Positions 32,267 to 43,924 of a stretch of 64,000 nucleotides of DNA are shown here, piece by piece. The stretch comes from Coniochaeta sp. PMI_546 (taxonomy: Eukaryota > Ascomycota > Sordariomycetes > Coniochaetales > Coniochaetaceae). A model generated the notes under the pieces. That model was not told where the DNA came from. It ran no database searches and saw only the letters and a list, made by a program, of their open reading frames with translations. The stretch lies in assembly GCA_021432605.1 (NCBI GenBank), contig MU271164.1, positions 124,001 to 188,000 on the forward strand. The letters are read 5' to 3'. Made by a program: the position numbers and the translations under genes. The first letter of the stretch is position 1, and the number at the start of each line of letters is the position of its first letter.

Positions 32267-34486
32267 CTATGGCAAACTCAAGAACAACCTCAACAGCCTC
32301 GGGTATATGGGTGACCCAAGGCCGGTGACCGGATCCCAACCTTTGTGAACCGCAAACCCATTACTCCCACAGCCGGGATTGGACCCAGTCGTTATATCGG
32401 TAAACACCTCCGGATGATCATACTACACACACATTGTCAGCTCAGTCCGTCACATATCGCAAGCGGACAAGGTCACCTACCAAGACCTGATGCACAAAAC
32501 CAACAGTCCCTTTCCCTCTGGCCAACCTCTCCTCATTAATCAGCGTCAGTATGCTCGCCCAGATAGGCACAGCAACCGATGTTCCACCCAGATGATCCGA
32601 GAACCCCTGCATATGGACCAGGTAGTTATCACCGAGAGCTGCAACGTCTGGATATCCCCGTCCGGCTTTGTTGAACAGCTTGCCCGGCTCGACGCCGACG
32701 TGACTGAAGTTATTGCCGCCGCCAACGTACCCTAGATGCGACACGTTTGCACGGAAGAGGTAGTTGTCCACGTGTCGTCGCTGCCAGATCGGTGTGGGAA
32801 AGACGTTGGAGAAGCCTCCTCCGGAGGCGAAGTACGTAGGTGCTACTTCCTTGTACTTGCCCGGTCCGCGACAAGTGTCGTTTACCAGGACTGTTGCGCC
32901 TACGCTCAGGACGTATGGGCAGTTGGACATTGTCCGGGGAGAGAAGATGTCTCTGTTTGGACCGAGACAGCCAGCCTTGGGGTCGTTCCTCTTACCGCCC
33001 ACCCCGTGGTCGCCGGAGGACTCGACTACTGTCACCCCTTGCAGCACGAGCTTGAGGATCTCCAGGCACTGGCGCTGCATGTATGAGTACGGCAGCACAG
33101 ACTCCACGCCGCTGTAGCTGATTGCGATGACGTTCGTGGGCTCGTACACGCCGCACATCAGTTGGCCCTGGTAGCCACTGTCCGCGTTCGGGTTGGGGTA
33201 TTCCGGGTCCCGGCACTGGTCGCGCTTGCAGTCGCCCGTCTCGCCGAACGCGTGCAGGCGGCAGTAACTGCCGTCTATCGCGTCAAAGAAGGTGTTGAAG
33301 AACCCCGTGTACTTGGTCGTCGCCTTCTGCTGGTCAAGCTGGTACCACTCGTCGTCCGTCTGCCACAGCACCGTGCGCTGCGGATGGATCAGCGGTATGG
33401 CCACTTCGAAGTCGAGGTCTGCCTCCTCGCCCGCCGCCATCTGGTTCGTGGTCGGGCCCTCGGCGCCGTTGATGGAGCGCAGCTCCGGGTGTGTGCCGTT
33501 TGGTATCCACGGCGCCACGTTGGAGAAGTAGGTGTCCAGGTCGCGCTGGTTGTAGTGCTGACTCAGAGACTGGAAGATGCCGAGCTCGTTACCCCGTGCG
33601 GCTCTGGTTCCGTTCGGGATCTGGTACTGGGCTCTGACGCACGCTGGTGTGGTGCTTGCTGTGCAGGACCCTGGGTTGCGGAGCATGGCTATGTCGTCTG
33701 CGTCGTCTGTTTCGACGTGCGCGATGTCATATTCGTAGTTCTGTCTTTTCCTCCTTCTTCTCCTTGCAAGTTCCATTCGTTTGTCGTCGTATCCCGCATT
33801 CATCAGTTTGATGCCGGGGGTTATGTAGTCGATGTGGTGACGGATCTGCCGCGGAACGTGGTACTCGGTACATGCGATATTGCGGATGCCGGACTCGTCG
33901 TGCTCATAGACGTGGTAGCTGGTGTGGAGGATCCGTTCTGCGTCTGCTACCGTGGCGTCGAATTGTATCCATTGTTTGTTGGCAGACTGCGATATTTTCT
34001 TTGCTGGAACGCCCTCACTAATGAGCCAATCTCTCACTGCGTCTACAGACTCTTTTGCTGGCGCAAAGAAGTCGATTACTTCCTCGGAGGTCATGTGCTT
34101 GCCGTAGTTCGGCGATGTGAGATTCGATCTGGCAGTCATCACCTTCAGCTACGGAAAACGTATACATAACTCGGTTGGATCACAAAGGGTGCTCACATGT
34201 TCATCAGAACTTCATGCCCCAAGTCCACGTTTGACTGTCTGAGCCCTATCCTCATGGGCAAAATCGCGACTGGGACTGCCCTCTCTGCTCTCGTCCATCC
34301 CTCGATATGCCGCGGCTCGTGGCTTTCGTGGACGACATGGGATAGCGGTATGTGCCGCCTTGGTGGTCGGCCTGAGCCATCGGTGTCGCGTGCCGCATGG
34401 CCCTGCAGCAGCGTTCTTGACGACGCGACACCAGCTTCAACTGTGCAAGCGCCGAGCGTGGCGATGGCGAGCACGAGGAGACGCAT
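32267..34486 (-). CDS. Sedolisin (S53) tripeptidyl-peptidase-type protease, 697 aa
   Basis: Secreted acid serine protease. Exons are 34486-34197, 34128-32481 and 32422-32267. The second junction uses the acceptor GCCAG, giving LMNISNLTSPNYGKH, the conserved pro-domain block; nearer acceptors give stops. The signal peptide is MRLLVLAIATLGACTVEA. The pro-domain runs to about residue 215 and ends in a basic run (ARRRRRKRQ) that is a likely Kex2-type processing site. Catalytic residues are Glu332 and Asp336 in GEEADLDFE, the oxyanion Asp470 in SSGDHGV and Ser614 in LGGTSVAVP. The last exon carries DITTGSNPGC and GWDPVTGLGSP, which include the calcium-site region. All key residues are present. Confidence 0.93.
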
Positions 34487-35525
34487 TGGCAGCCTTCGTC
34501 TGAGCAATCCTGCTTTCCACGGAGCTGACTAGAGGACACTGTCTCGCCGCGCCACACAAAGCTCCGAAACAGCAGCGCACGCAGCCCTCAGGGTTCTCGA
34601 CGCGGACGTGTAGCTCTCATATATGAGCCGAGGCCGTGGCATTCCGTGCAACGTCAACCGGGGTCCTGGGGCTGTGACCAGGTGCCTCACTGTCACGTCC
34701 CGCATGGCGGATTGACACTTATGCACACAATAGATGGGCTATGGCGAGTGCGTTTCCTGACACGGTTCGCCATGAGGTAATGGTCGTTGCGGCCGTGACA
34801 TTTTGGGCGCCGGATAAATTGCAAGCCACGGTATGCAGATTGAACACTATGAGCAAAAGCCTCGCCCGTGCGTTCCGCGCTGTTAGCTTGGGCGAACGAT
34901 ATTAAAGGGAGGACCAGAAGCGCGCTCAGAGTTCCGAGGGATCTTCCGAATGGGATTCCCAGTTGCCACACATATATAATGTATGTGAGCAGACGCTGGG
35001 CTAGAATCATACTGCCACGGTCCAAGCCGGGACAAGTCTCTGCCAATATTTTTTTCTGCATTCCTAGCAGATGCAGCGAGGCTCAACGACTGTGTATCCC
35101 CAGTACATAATCGAGCATTGGGGTATGTGGTATTTGCCGCCAGTGCCACATATAGGGGCCCTAGGGCAAGCTGGGGTAAATTGAGCCGCCATCCGATCGT
35201 TCTTCCGCTCTCCAAAAGGCCAGATCTGGATCGGAGGCCGATACTGAGTCTTCTTAAAATAGGTCTTGGTCATCTTTTGCCACGGGTCTGCCCAAATGTC
35301 ACGAGGCAAGACTGTTATATGCTGAGACCCGCACCCCCGGAACTGGCAGCTAAGAATAGTATTGTGACGCCTTTTCAAGGCTTCGTCGTGGATACATACA
35401 GACCTCCTAACGATGTTCTAGTGGCCTACCGTACTCCACGGAGACCTGTCTAATTGAATGAGTAAAAGATGCCGACTGCCGCCATATACCAGACTTGTTG
35501 GCGCCTCAGTTGACTGATCCATCTG
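34487..35525. other. Intergenic, no gene supported
   Basis: This is the promoter of the sedolisin gene and the 3' flank of the ABC transporter. No frame has support. Confidence 0.5.
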
Positions 35526-38500
35526 TCAGCCCACATCCACCCGCTCCTCTTCACCTCTATTGTTCTGTATAATCGCTCTCAAATCAGTCGAAACTCCTTG
35601 TATGCGGCCATCTCGAAGCTGCACAACAACATCCTGTCCAGGCCGCGCATGTTCCGTAAGCACGCCCAGCCGATGAGCAATAACTATCACAGTGTGCCCA
35701 TTGTCAGTGAATTCTTGATCGATGATGTTGTGAATCGCCGCCTCAGTGGCCGAATCTAGAGAGGAGGTGACCTCATCCAGGAGGATGATCGGCTTTACAC
35801 CCTCGGTCCGCAGCCAGTGCACCTTGACTAGTGCCCGACATAGCGCGAATAACTGACCCTGTCCGACAGAGAGCTCGGAGGAGGAGGAGACCTTCTGGTC
35901 TAGAACAAGATGATCTCGATAACCGGTTTCCATGATTGTGTCGTCATCCGATCCCGGGCCGGTACCCATGGCACCTCGTTTTGTAAAGTGGTCAAAGAGC
36001 CGGGTCTTCTGTAGAGCTTCAATAATGACTTCGTCCGATACGAGAGTATCGGGATCCATGTTGAACCGCAGTGTCTCATTTGATAGTATCAGTGCGTCTT
36101 GAGACACGGTGACGAGACATCGCCGTCGTATTGTTTGTCGCGGGACTCGACTAATGTCTATGCCGTCGATTTTGATTATCCCGCACTGAAGCTCAAGCAT
36201 GCGCAATAGCGTCAGTATGATTGAGCTCTTGCCGCTGCTTATTGTCAGCATGGCACTGTCACACAAAAAGTCTTGCGGTCTCTGAAGTGGGTGTCTTTCA
36301 ACATACCTGCCAGTGCGACCGAAGAGGATGACTCTCTGCCCAGGGACAATGGTCAAGTTGATGTCTCTCAACGCCGGTGTACCGGGGCTTACAGGGGGTC
36401 AGCAAGTGCAACCTAGTCCAGACAATGTGGGCATGAGATAGAATGTCGAAACGTACTTATAGGCTGCAGTAACGCCCCTGAACTCGACAAGTCCCCCGGA
36501 CGGCCAGAATCTCGGAGGCTCATCGTTCTCGTTAGGTCTATCTTCCGGCAGGACGCTAGCCTCGAGCATTTTCAACCTTGAGATGGCACCCAGTGATACC
36601 TCGAGGGTTGTCCATGCTTGCACGAGCTTCAGCAGCGTGCTGTTCACCACGAGCATGATGTTGAGAGCCACTCCTATTTGACCTCCACTAACCTGCCCAT
36701 GCAACGTGACCGCCAGGACAATGACCCCTGTCGCGAGGGCAGCTGCTACCAGGTCGAGAACGATATTGAGCCATCTCTGCAGGGATAAGAGAAGATACTC
36801 CGGCCGTTGGGCGTTCTCCAGGCGATCAATATTCTCCTGTGTAATTGCTTGGGTCCAGCCAAAGGCGCGGATTGTTTCCAAGCCTTCAACCGATTCCAGG
36901 AAATTAGAAAACACCGCCGCCCTAGACTCCAGCTCAATGAACCGAAGTTGCCGCGAAGTACGGAGGTAGACTCTCTGAATCACGTACAGCACAGTCATGC
37001 ATCCTGGCAGGGACAGCGCAAGGTATCTCTGCGCCATGAACAGCAGAGCAGCTTGCATGATGAGCTTGAACGTCTGAACTTCCACATTGTTCAGCGCTAC
37101 GGGCAGCTGCTTGTCAATGAGCTGCATGTCCTGGCTGAACCTGTTCAGAATTGACCCGTTCTCCGTATTCGAGAAGTAAGACAGCGAAGCTTCGGTGATG
37201 ACATCAAGGAGTTTCTGGTGTAACTTCATTCCCGACTGGGGAGCGACTCGGATGAGGACAGCCCACATTGTCCCACTAGTGCACGACCAAGCGATGAGAG
37301 ACATGATCATGTAGCCAGCTGTATAGAATGCAGTGCTGCCGGCACCGGATTCTGTCCATGCAGCCAGCCACAGCTGTGGGATAGTGATGAAGAATGAGGT
37401 GATCGAGGTGCCTGCAAGGACGAGTAGCATATTGGACCCCCCGATGAATCGGAAGTAGTAGCCGTAGAGCGAAAAGTCCCCTGTCTTTCTGGCTAGGTCG
37501 ACCTCGGCCTCGTCCTTCGCACGAAGTTGGGCTTGGACCTTGTCGAGATTGACTGACTGCGGTGTGTCGTGCTTGTTTTCGATACCATCCACGGGGATGA
37601 ACTTCGATATCGCTGACAATTTTGCCTCAAGTGACTCCCAAGGGCCCTGCTCTACGACACGAGATTTGCCGATGATCACTATGTGGTCGGCAGCCGAGAA
37701 GTGCTGGACCGAATTGGTAACAAGCACCACAGTTGACTTCAGCTTCCGCAAGATTCCGTCTTTCCCGAATAAGTTGGCGAAGACTTGGTCCTCTGTCTTT
37801 CCGTCCAGAGCGCTGAACGTATCATCAAGCAAGGCAAGTTCGGGTCGACTGAAAACAGCACGCGCGAGCGCCACCCGCTGTCTCTGCCCTCCAGATAAGT
37901 TGAGTCCTCTACTGCCGATCTGCGTGTTGTCACCCTCTGGAAGAGATCTAAAGTCGTGGGTAAGACAACATGCCTCCACTACCACACGATACCACTGTTC
38001 GTCGTAGCAGTTGGTATAGCCATGTATTATGTCCTTGATGCTACCGTTGGGGAGCCTTGACCTCTGCGCGCAGTAGGCAACTCGTTTCGTGGAGAGGTTC
38101 ACCGACCCCTGGATAGGGGTCATTTCGCCGAGGATGGAGCGTAGCAGGCTTGATTTGCCGCACCCGACTGGACCGGACGTTTATGTTGATATCCTCCAGG
38201 AGCGGCACCTTGTCGCCGATGGTCAAGCTGTTGATAGCGATGGCCGGGACAGGTTGGCGAGATGCAGGGCCGGAAGCTGCACCATTGCTGCCAAGTGTTG
38301 GTATATTACCTCGAAGATCATGCAAGGACGGCCGTAGCAGGAAATTCTGGATCCTGGTGAAGCCTGCAAATGCCGCGACTCCTCTGGGCACGATCGTCAT
38401 CACCATATTCGCAGGATGCGTAACCATGCCCAAGATGGCAACGGTGGTGAACGCCGTCTCCGTGTCAAAGGGGCGAACAGTGGCAGCTGCAATGACTGCG

Positions 38501-40322
38501 TACAGGACCAGGGTGAGTGCTGGTGCGAATATGCCGAGGGCATTTGCTATGGTCGCGTCAGTAATGCTCAGTGCTTGGAGACCCAATGTGGCCTAGGATA
38601 CGGACCGCTGGCGTTGTACCACAGCATCATCCATCTGACCTTGCTGGCAGCTGAAAGCTCGGCCCTTCGAAGCATCTGTATTCCATCGGAAAGTCGGTGC
38701 TGGAAACCAAGCATCTTGACGACCTTCATGTGGGCAAGCATGTTACTCGTGGCTGCCACCCGACTCTGAGTGGCAGTGTTCCACGCTTTTTGTCGTGACT
38801 GAAGATGCTTGGCCACGTATCGGCTCATGTGGGAACAAACTAACATCATAGTCAGTACTCGAGTGGGAGCACCCGGACGCGTATAGGCCACCTACAGTAG
38901 ATGAGGACCGGAGGCAAGGGCCAGATCCACCCCACCTCCCGAGCTAGCAGGAAGATACCGATGACAACCTCGAGACACTGAGCCCAAGTCTCATGAAACA
39001 TCTCAGCTACTCCTTCAAGGCCTTCTGCATCTGTGCCCATTAGTGTGGTGGCTTCGCCATCGTCATATGCTATGCTTGGGGAGTGGATCGTCTTGTCATG
39101 GATAAGGCCGACGAGGGCGCTCTTCGTCATCAGGGTCAAGCGATTCAACGTTTGCTGATACACGGCTGTGGATATCTATGAGCTTGGAGGTTAACGAACC
39201 GCAACAATCTTCAGCGTAAAGGTGCGTACCGCAAGACCGAGGTATATCACCACAGCTGACACGATGAGCCAATAGCCTCGCATGGTAACTGCACTCTCAG
39301 AAGGCATGGAGACAAATCTGATAGAGTGTTTGATGAGCAGTGGCTGCGAATAGCGGAAGGCTGTTAAGAATAGTCGAGGAACGATAGCCGCGAGAAAGGA
39401 CTTCCGAATACATCTCAGCAGCGCCAAGGGCAACGTCCATTCCGTCTCCGGTTTTGCTGTCATCGCTGTGAGATTAAGAGAACCTCTGCTCGGTAAGAAT
39501 CCATACCTCGTTGATTCCATGTACCCAATATCGTCTCTCTTGTGCGTTCCGGCCGCATGTCGCTCCTCAGCGGCGGCAAGTCTTCAAGGGTAAGAATCCT
39601 CTTGTAGCCCTTGAGCAATATTGGGTTGATCCAGGTGAAGAATACTCTGCTAAGCACACCATTCGACTCTTCGGGAGACTTCCCCGTAGTGCCATTGCGC
39701 TGCACAGAGCGCTTGCTACTCGTGTCAGAAACCAGAAGTGCTGTATTTATCGACAGCCGAACGACGACGGGAATGGCGGTGCGTGTACTTGTGTACGCCC
39801 GCGCTGGCATTGTCAGGAGCGCCAAATCGCACCCAACAAAGGCAAGGAGATACAAAACTGCGAGATCTGAAGGTCTGGCGGATTGGCCTTGCTCTAGGAA
39901 GCAAAGAATACCCAGGCCGAGGGCTGCCACCATAGAGGCTGAGACCGACATGACATCGAAGATGTCAGCCCGGGACGACCTATCACGGACATTGACCAAA
40001 CATGCCAGCAGGAAGACAGACAGCAGTACCGCAATGCTCTATCGTGGTGGTCAAGTTAGAACCTCTCAGCAGTCTTCGAGCCGAACAATATACGAACCGC
40101 TCTGAGTATCCCTATCCAGCTTGAGGTCGACTGCGCGCGAAGTGTGCGGAGCTGCCAAAGCCGAACAGGTAGGCACAACAGAAACACCGCTGCAGTGACT
40201 GTAGAAAGCAGTTGGAAGGCGTGCTTTGGCTCTAGGTCCAAGATAACATCGCTGCCATCAAGAACCTCCTGCTGGTATTGATAGTGCGCTGGAGGTGCTA
40301 GCCCCAATCTGTAGACCATCAT
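35526..40322 (-). CDS. ABC-C (MRP-type) transporter, frame broken at the first Walker A
   Basis: Full-length ABC exporter family with two membrane domains and two nucleotide-binding domains (NBDs). Exons: 40322-40098, 40038-39507, 39465-39230, 39175-38896, 38839-38606, 38546-36457, 36387-36307, 36234-35526. All seven junctions are GT-AG. NBD1 has LNLSGGQRQRV and LLDDTFSALD. NBD2 has GRTGSGKSS (split by an intron), LSVGQGQ and ILLDEVTSSLD. In the large exon the frame ending LLEDININVR runs out of register at about 38176; the GPVGCGKSS Walker A resumes in another frame about 8-9 residues early. The exon is 2 bases short modulo three, which matches a deletion of about 26 bases. Translation would terminate soon after. 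It is either a recent pseudogene or a sequence error; the rest of the gene is intact. Confidence 0.85.
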
Positions 40323-40852
40323 TGTGAAGATGTCCTGAGTGATATCTTGATGCGATGCTTCATGTCCAATGTGGGCTCATCGGTAGAGAAGACTGCTCGT
40401 TTCATACCCTCGCCGATCCTTCCAGCGCGTAGTGCCGTAAGAGATAAGATAATTATTGATGCATCAGTCTGCACGAGGCAGCGTCATGTTATAGCGAGTG
40501 TGCTAGACATGGATTATGGTCGCCGACGTTGTACCGCTGCGATCTTCTATGCAATTATGCGGCGCAATACGAGCGGATATCTCAATGCGTTATCAAGAAT
40601 GCAGGCAAGTCTTGTCGAAACACGAACGTCTTATGTAGACATGAGAGGCAACAATCGTCGGGAGGGCTATTCCGGGAGCATAGCCTTTGAATAACTTTTG
40701 GTATTATTCTGATGACGGCTGAAGCTTGCCTTGTCGTTTCCACCATTCCGAGAACCATCCCGAGAACCATCCAACGCCCCGCAGTGTATGCATCGTCTAC
40801 CGTCGAAGCCAAAGAACCACAACATATCATTATGTCAACTCTCACACTTGCC
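40323..40852. other. Gap upstream of the ABC transporter
   Basis: This is the promoter of the ABC gene and the 3' flank of the RFC subunit gene. No gene supported. Confidence 0.5.
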
Positions 40853-42158
40853 TTATCCCATCAACTCCACGCCATTTCGTATGACACCGACCATGGCCCC
40901 GGTCTGCACCGCTTCCGAGCCGCCACCAGCTACCCGGTGCTCGATGTCGGCCAGGCCGTCGAGCCAGGAGATCATAACCTCAGGCTTGACCTGGAGCTTG
41001 GCTACCTCGTCCGACAGTGCAGTAATGATATCCGCCAGCGCCAGGCCCTGCGCCACCTTGAGCGTGTTGATCGTTGCGAGACACGACGTCACGTCGCTCG
41101 TGCTTAGTAGAGTGTCGAGAATTTTTTTGATGGCATCTGGAGGAGGGGCTGCGATGCAGTTGTAGATCGTTTCCGTCGTGATCATTTCGCGGATGATGTC
41201 CTTCTCTGGTATCTTTGGTGCGTCGCGCGGTTGTAACGGCGTGCCTGAAGTTGAACCCTGTCAGTATTGTCCTACCATATGGTTAGAACTGTCTCGTTGA
41301 TCACTTACTCGATGCGTGGCAAGCCTGCAGCACATTCAGCGCTCTTCGCATATCGCCTTTACTTAGCCGCACGAGCGCTTCCGTCGCTTCAGGCAGTATC
41401 TTGACGTTCTCCTCCTCAACGACCTTGTCCACCAAGACCCGGATATCTCGTTCTTTCAGCGGACTGAAGCGGAACCTCGTGCAACGTGACAGAAGCGCAG
41501 GGCTGAGCTTGTGACTGTAGTTCGCAATGATGCAGAACCGGGTGTTGGCCGTGTACTTCTCCATGATACGACGCAGCGCCATCTGAGCCGTGTTTGTCAT
41601 GGCGTCAGCCTCGTCGAGAATGATGAGCTTGTACGCCCCGATACTACTGCCGCCGGCCTTGGCTGTGTTTGCACCCAGGCTGAATATCTGTTTTGTGGAG
41701 GCGAATGTCTTGATCTGCTCTCGCACGACGTCGATACCACGGTCGTCGGATGCGTTGAGCTCGAGCACCATTTGCCGCACGTTCTCGGAGCCGTATATCC
41801 GACGAGCAAGTGCCAGAATAGTGGATGTTTTGCCGGTTCCCGGAGGACCGTAGAGGAGGAGATGGGGAAGGCGATTTGAGTCAACGAACTTGTTGATGGT
41901 TGCGAGGATGTCTTGATGGCCTGACACGTCTGCGAGTGTTGCCGGGCGGTATTTCTCGACCCTGCCCAAGTTTAGAGTCAGTCTCTTCTGCAACCACATT
42001 GTCTGAAGAAGGGGGCGGACATACCATGGTAAACTATCTTCAGCCTCCACGGGCAGATTCGCGGCGCTCCGCTTCCCTTTGGCCGCATTGTCCGAAGAAA
42101 ATGTGACGTCCTTGGAGACGGGGACATCAATGTCCATCTCGTCTTCGAAGTCGGACAT
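40853..42158 (-). CDS. RFC3: Replication factor C subunit 3 (clamp loader), 392 aa
   Basis: AAA+ subunit of the RFC clamp loader, which places PCNA on DNA in the nucleus. Exons are 42158-42025, 41961-41309 and 41244-40853. The N-terminus is [14 protein letters not shown], then [18 protein letters not shown]. Walker A is [12 protein letters not shown] (about residues 81-92). The small-subunit blocks [22 protein letters not shown] (Walker B) and SRCTRFRF (arginine finger motif) follow. [14 protein letters not shown] closes the ATPase core. The collar domain continues in exon 3 ([10 protein letters not shown]). The assignment to subunit 3 rather than 2, 4 or 5 rests on overall similarity to fungal Rfc3. 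Intron 1 is 63 bases, stop-free and in frame; reading through it would insert 21 residues inside the conserved LPWVEKYRP box. Confidence 0.92.
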
Positions 42159-42920
42159 CTTGGTCACCTATAACAAACACTTTGGCGAGACAAGAGACTT
42201 GTATAGTGGTAAGATTATGTACGGCGGTCGTCTGTGTGTCAATTGAACTTTCCGAGTATCGAGCTTGAAGCAATCATAGGAAATCACGGCGAGACGCGTC
42301 TGGAGCTTGAACGCGTTAATGGAAAGGACCGTGCACAATGCTGAGGTAATGGCGGGGCTCCGCTCCCTCAACTGTTCGTTGCCTTTCCCCTTCTGTTTTC
42401 TCTCCAAACTTTCGTCTCGTTCTCGCCTTACAACACCAATGGCATCTAATTTGGCAAAAAAAAAGCATACAAAGCTCTCCTCTCAGGTCCTGCCAGTGAT
42501 ATTTAGATCTGAGCAATGACGTAACAGTCTCTTACGAGGTCTTAGAGTAACAACGCCGTCCGTTCCTGCTTCCTTCAAGACATCAAAAGCGGAACATGGA
42601 CTTATTACACTTCTATGACAATTCCGCTACAAGTGTAGCGTCCAATTTAGAGCATTTTCTAGATCTGGAGCTCGATCTACCTGGCCAATAATTGACAGGA
42701 GATAGATTGAGATCCGTGCTTGGTGCTCCCGGTTTCCGTTGGCGCCTTTAGCCTGTGGAAGCCATCTCGAACACGATCAAGCAATCCCACTTGGAGCCTC
42801 TTATAAGACCACGAGGAGTATGGATGCCAAGGATTCTGTTCTGTATGTTCCTTTGGACTCATCCACGCACGTTTTGTTGTGCCGGAACCCGCAGAGGAAG
42901 ACGATATCATGGCTTCAGGC
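42159..42920. other. Divergent promoter region between the RFC3 and esterase genes
   Basis: This gap of about 760 bases lies between two divergently transcribed genes. I see no gene in it. Confidence 0.5.
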
Positions 42921-43924
42921 ATGTTTGCACGAATTCTCCCTTTGCTCTTAATTTCCACAACCATCTGTGCACCATTGCCCTCAGCTGTCAACGGGACCAA
43001 GTACTTGTTCGTGTTGTAAGTGACTCGTGGAAGCTAAGGGGCCGTTGGGACATGGTCTCGAATCTAACCACGACACAGTGGTGACTCCTACACCTCAACA
43101 GGCTTCAGCATCAATGGAGCGAAGCCATCGGCTTCCAACCCACTGGGCAACCCGGCCTTGAACAAACTGAACACCATGAGCGGAGGGCTGACTTGGCCTG
43201 GCTTCCTCACAACGCAATTCAACACTTCCTTGACTTATGCGTATGTATTCGCCGTGGCCGGCGCTACTGTGGACAATTCCATTGTCCCGGCCTACTCTTC
43301 TTCAGTCCCGAGCATCAGCGACCAGGTGAAGACGTGGACCACAAACTTGCAGAGCAAGCCGTCATATGCTCCGTGGACTGCCGAGGATGCTCTCGCTGCG
43401 GTATGGATCGGCGTGAACGATGTTGGCAACTCGTATTCCCAGTCAGGAGAAGAGGCCAGGTTGAATAAGGATCTGGACCGGTACTTCGTCTTGTTATCCG
43501 CTCTATATGCGGGTGGCATTCGAAACTTTGCGCTCCTGAACATCCCTCGTAAGTTGTATACGCATAGCACCGCTTGGTGTGTTGCTAACCACCGCTATCA
43601 GCGACCCAAAAGACTCCTCAGATGAAAGGGCAGTCTAATGTGGCAAGCCTGGTATCATCAATCACTTTCTGGAACTCGCAGCTGCCAACGAGAGTCTCTG
43701 CTTTCTTGACGTCGAACCCGGAGGCAAATGTCACTCTGGTCGATACGCAGGGGCCTTGGAACACGGTGATTGCCGATCCGAAAAGCTACGGTGCGCCCGA
43801 TGCAACATGCGTGAATGCCAACGGGAAATCCTGTCTGTGGTATAACAGTTACCACCCTGGCCAGGCCATCCAGAAAGTTGTTGCTCAAGCGGTGGCATCG
43901 GCTTTGAAAGGTTCCTTCTTCTAG
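42921..43924 (+). CDS. SGNH/GDSL esterase, CE16-like, 295 aa
   Basis: Secreted esterase likely to remove acetyl groups from plant-wall sugars. Exons are 42921-43015, 43079-43548 and 43602-43924. The signal peptide is MFARILPLLLISTTICA. The nucleophile Ser is in FGDSYTS (about residue 35), formed across the first splice. Further SGNH blocks are FAVAGATVDN and WIGVNDVGNS. The C-terminal His block is CLWYNSYHPGQA. The residue three before the His, commonly the catalytic Asp in SGNH enzymes, is Asn here. GVND and the His are intact. The family call is from these motifs and the length of about 300. There are no carbohydrate-active neighbours except the amidohydrolase further right. Confidence 0.85.

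Noticed and set aside
33162-34169. 335-codon plus-strand frame
   Set aside because: Antisense of the sedolisin gene, which has clear catalytic motifs and splicing.
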